From contig JALUAR010000265.1 in the NCBI GenBank assembly GCA_027050975.1, forward strand, positions 1 through 8,358: DNA of 8,358 bases, given 5' to 3'. The translations under genes were made by a program, and so were the position numbers. The stretch is from Thermodesulfovibrio sp. GTDB taxonomy: Bacteria; Nitrospirota; Thermodesulfovibrionia; Thermodesulfovibrionales; JdFR-85. Shown piece by piece: positions 6,318 through 8,358 of the stretch (its first letter is position 1; the number at the start of each line of letters is the position of its first letter). Below the pieces are notes generated by a model that was not told the origin of the DNA, searched no databases, and was given only the letters and a program-made list of their open reading frames with translations.

Positions 6318-6571
6318 AGGAGAAAAAGGCAGCAGCACTTAAGTATACCAGGGGCAAAGACCAGGCTCCCAGGGTGGTGGCAAAAGGGCGTGGACAGCTT
6401 GCCGAGCGGATTGTCTCCATTGCCAGAGAGCACGGCATCCCCATTCATGAGGACAGACAGCTCGTTGAAATCCTCTCAGCCCTTGATCTCTATCAGGAGA
6501 TCCCTCCGGAGCTTTACCGTGCCGTGGCAGAAATCCTCGCCTTTATCTACAGAGTCAGTAAAGAACTCTGA
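6314..6571 (+). CDS. Stand-alone FlhB cytoplasmic-domain protein (EscU/YscU/FlhB-like)
   Basis: These 85 residues correspond to the cytoplasmic part of FlhB just after its self-cleavage site: AAALKYTRGKDQAPRVVAKG (6-25) aligns with the YAVALKY...APxVVAKG segment, and the helices LAERIVSIAREHGIPIHEDRQL...IPPELYRAVAEILAFIYRVS are standard for the family. The four FlhB membrane helices and the NPTH cleavage motif are missing, with MKEKK standing where NPTHY would be. It is therefore comparable to Bacillus YlqH and Helicobacter FlhX, which are detached FlhB C-terminal paralogues. It overlaps the FliK-like gene by four bases (ATGA), implying coupled translation and probable partnership. It may join or compete at the type III export gate; that is inference. 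Confidence 0.88.
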   Translation: MKEKKAAALKYTRGKDQAPRVVAKGRGQLAERIVSIAREHGIPIHEDRQLVEILSALDLYQEIPPELYRAVAEILAFIYRVSKEL

Positions 6572-6615
6572 GATCTCCACTCAAAGACAACACTACCAGA
6601 GCAGCTTCTTAACAA

Positions 6616-8358
6616 CTAACAACCAGCTACTGCCACCTCTTCCATCAATGGCTTTAGCACCCTGATAATCCCTTCTGCCATATCCTGCTCTGCTTCGGTC
6701 TCTGCCTTTATCGAAAAGCCATCCTCATGAAGCTGAAAGGAGGCGTTCAGTGAACTCAAATGCCCAAGGAGCCTCTCGGGAGAAAGGGGTGTGTCCTTTA
6801 TGAATATAAATCTCAGCATCCCTTTATGAAGCCTTATCGTAGAGATCCGTAACACTCTTGCAATGCTCTTTATCAGCATAATATCCAGGAGTCTCCTTAC
6901 CGGCGGAGGAGGTTCACCGAACCTGTCTCTGAGTTCCTCTTCAAGACTTCTTATATCCTCCTCTGTTGCTGCAAGGCTTATCTTTCTGTAAAGGCTGAGC
7001 CTGAGAGACATATCATACACATAATCCTCCGGTATGTATGCTTCAATGTCAATCTCAATTGTCGGCTCAATCTCCTCTTCAATCTCTACACCCCTCAGGG
7101 AAGCCACCTCTTCCCTCAGCATTTCCATATACGTATCGAATCCCACTGCATGGATATGGCCTGACTGCTCCTTTCCAAGGAGATTCCCTGCACCTCTTAT
7201 CTCCAGGTCCTTCATGGCCACCCTGAGCCCCGCTCCCAGATAGTTCAGCTCCTCAATAGCCCTGATACGCATCCTTGCCTCTTCTGAAAGTGTCTCTGGC
7301 GGAGGAATCAGGAAATAGGCATATGCCCTCAGATTGCTCCTGCCCACTCTTCCTTTTAACTGATACAGGTCTGCAAGCCCCATCCTGTCAGCCCTGTTAA
7401 TAATTATGGTGTTTGCCCTGGAGATATCTATGCCCGAGCCTATTATTGAAGTTGAAAGAAGAAGATCAGCCTTACCATCCATAAAGGAGAGCATCACATC
7501 CTCAAGCTCTGTCTCCTTCATCTGGCCATGACCAACCACTATACGTGCCTCCGGAACAAGTCTCTTCAGATAATCATAATAGTACTCTAACTCTCTGACC
7601 CTGTTATGAACAAAAAATACCTGTCCTTGACGCCGGAGTTCCCTTCTGATAGCCTCCTGTATGGTCTCATCCCTGAAGACCGTCACAATGCCCTTTACAG
7701 AAAGCCTCTCCTCCGGTGGAGTCTCTATCAGGCTCATAGCTCTAATGCCTGAAAGCGCCATCTCCAGCGTCCTGGGAATCGGTGTGGCACTCAGAGTAAG
7801 GCAGTCAACCCCCTTTTTCAGTTCCTTGATTCTCTCTTTATGGGTAACACCAAATCGGTGCTCCTCATCAATTATCAAAAGCCCCAGGTCGTAGAATCTT
7901 ACTCTTTTACTCAGAAGAGCATGAGTACCGATAATAATATCTATATCTCCTCTTTTGAGGGCATCTATGGTCTGTCTTCTCTGAGCCGGTGTTTTGAATC
8001 TACTCAGAAAATCTATTTTTACAGGAAAGGCAGCGAATCTGGCAATAAAGTTTCTGTAGTGCTGCTCACACAGGATTGTGGTAGGCACCAGCACAGCCAC
8101 CTGCTTACCATCATACACAGCCTTGAAGGCAGCCCGCATTGCCACCTCTGTTTTTCCGAATCCCACATCACCGCATAAGAGACGATCCATTGGTTCGGAA
8201 GCCTCCATATCTCTCTTTATCTCCTCCCAAGCCCTCATCTGGTCAGGCGTCTCTTCATAGGGGAAAAAGGATTCGAACTCACGGTGCAGTTCAGTATCCG
8301 GACTGAAGGCATAGCCCTTTATAATCTCTCTCTGTGCATAAAGCCGCACAAGCTTATA
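6616..8358 (-). CDS. mfd: Mfd, transcription-repair coupling factor (3' half; 5' end outside the window)
   Basis: Mfd removes RNA polymerase stalled at DNA damage and recruits UvrA. Only the last 580 or so codons are present: the frame stays open to the window edge, so the UvrB-like, UvrA-binding and polymerase-binding parts lie beyond it. The apparent GTG at 8347-8349 is internal (KLVRLYAQRE), not a start. Counting from it, the translocase has Walker A GDVGFGKT at 60-67, DEEHRFG at 161-167, SATPIPRTLEMAL at 187-199 and GRVGRS at 333-338. The C-terminal TRCF regulatory domain follows at roughly 430-570. One oddity is SIIGSGIDIS at 301-310, where the family usually has a glutamate (TIIESGLDIP). 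The gene converges with the FlhB-like gene, with 44 bp between stop codons and no clear terminator. Confidence 0.96.
   Translation of the reverse strand, partial: YKLVRLYAQREIIKGYAFSPDTELHREFESFFPYEETPDQMRAWEEIKRDMEASEPMDRLLCGDVGFGKTEVAMRAAFKAVYDGKQVAVLVPTTILCEQHYRNFIARFAAFPVKIDFLSRFKTPAQRRQTIDALKRGDIDIIIGTHALLSKRVRFYDLGLLIIDEEHRFGVTHKERIKELKKGVDCLTLSATPIPRTLEMALSGIRAMSLIETPPEERLSVKGIVTVFRDETIQEAIRRELRRQGQVFFVHNRVRELEYYYDYLKRLVPEARIVVGHGQMKETELEDVMLSFMDGKADLLLSTSIIGSGIDISRANTIIINRADRMGLADLYQLKGRVGRSNLRAYAYFLIPPPETLSEEARMRIRAIEELNYLGAGLRVAMKDLEIRGAGNLLGKEQSGHIHAVGFDTYMEMLREEVASLRGVEIEEEIEPTIEIDIEAYIPEDYVYDMSLRLSLYRKISLAATEEDIRSLEEELRDRFGEPPPPVRRLLDIMLIKSIARVLRISTIRLHKGMLRFIFIKDTPLSPERLLGHLSSLNASFQLHEDGFSIKAETEAEQDMAEGIIRVLKPLMEEVAVAGC

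Noticed and set aside
6572..6615. Bidirectional terminator between the convergent FlhB-like and mfd genes
   Set aside because: Only an 8-bp palindrome (GAGATCTC) lies at the edge, with no GC-rich stem followed by a T run in either direction.
8347..8349. GTG as a start codon for a shorter Mfd-like protein
   Set aside because: The frame is open upstream to the window edge and the residues there (YKLVRLYAQRE) continue the normal mid-protein Mfd sequence.

Overview
The window is about 8.4 kb of bacterial chromosome with moderate GC content. It carries seven protein genes and no RNA genes, CRISPR array or intact mobile element that I could see. The proteins (a classical LexA, a DinB-type polymerase IV, an E. 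coli-type long MalQ, Mfd, and a FliK-like/FlhB-like pair) suggest a free-living, probably Gram-negative anaerobe such as a member of Nitrospirota or a former deltaproteobacterial lineage. That placement is an impression from protein flavour, not a demonstrated assignment.

Left part (1-2237): a compact SOS transcription unit. A promoter with a perfect 7-2-7 palindrome between its -35 and -10 boxes drives lexA. One base after lexA comes a small DUF6504-like protein gene, whose stop codon overlaps the start of dinB by four bases. LexA should repress its own gene and the mutagenic polymerase together. No Shine-Dalgarno precedes lexA, and the likely transcription start falls on the ATG, so the mRNA may be leaderless.

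Middle (2238-4962): a 170-bp gap with a possible weak promoter leads to a 104-residue three-helix membrane protein of unknown role. It converges with malQ (4-alpha-glucanotransferase, minus strand) across 42 bp.

The 245-bp divergent spacer (4963-5207) between malQ and the next plus-strand genes is the most structured non-coding stretch. It holds an 18-bp perfect AT palindrome, a 60-bp inverted repeat, and three tandem heptamers running into a TATAAT box that sits just before an ATG.

Right part (5208-8358): a two-gene operon encodes a FliK-like protein and, overlapping it by four bases, a stand-alone copy of the FlhB cytoplasmic domain without the NPTH self-cleavage motif. No other flagellar gene is in view. 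It converges with the 3' half of mfd, the transcription-repair coupling factor, whose 5' end lies beyond the window. I saw no convincing rho-independent terminator at any of the gene ends.

Most of the window is ordinary housekeeping and DNA-damage genes. The points deserving a second look are the variant SOS box with matching changes in LexA's recognition helix, the possible leaderless starts, the detached FliK/FlhB-domain pair, and the structured malQ/FliK-like spacer.
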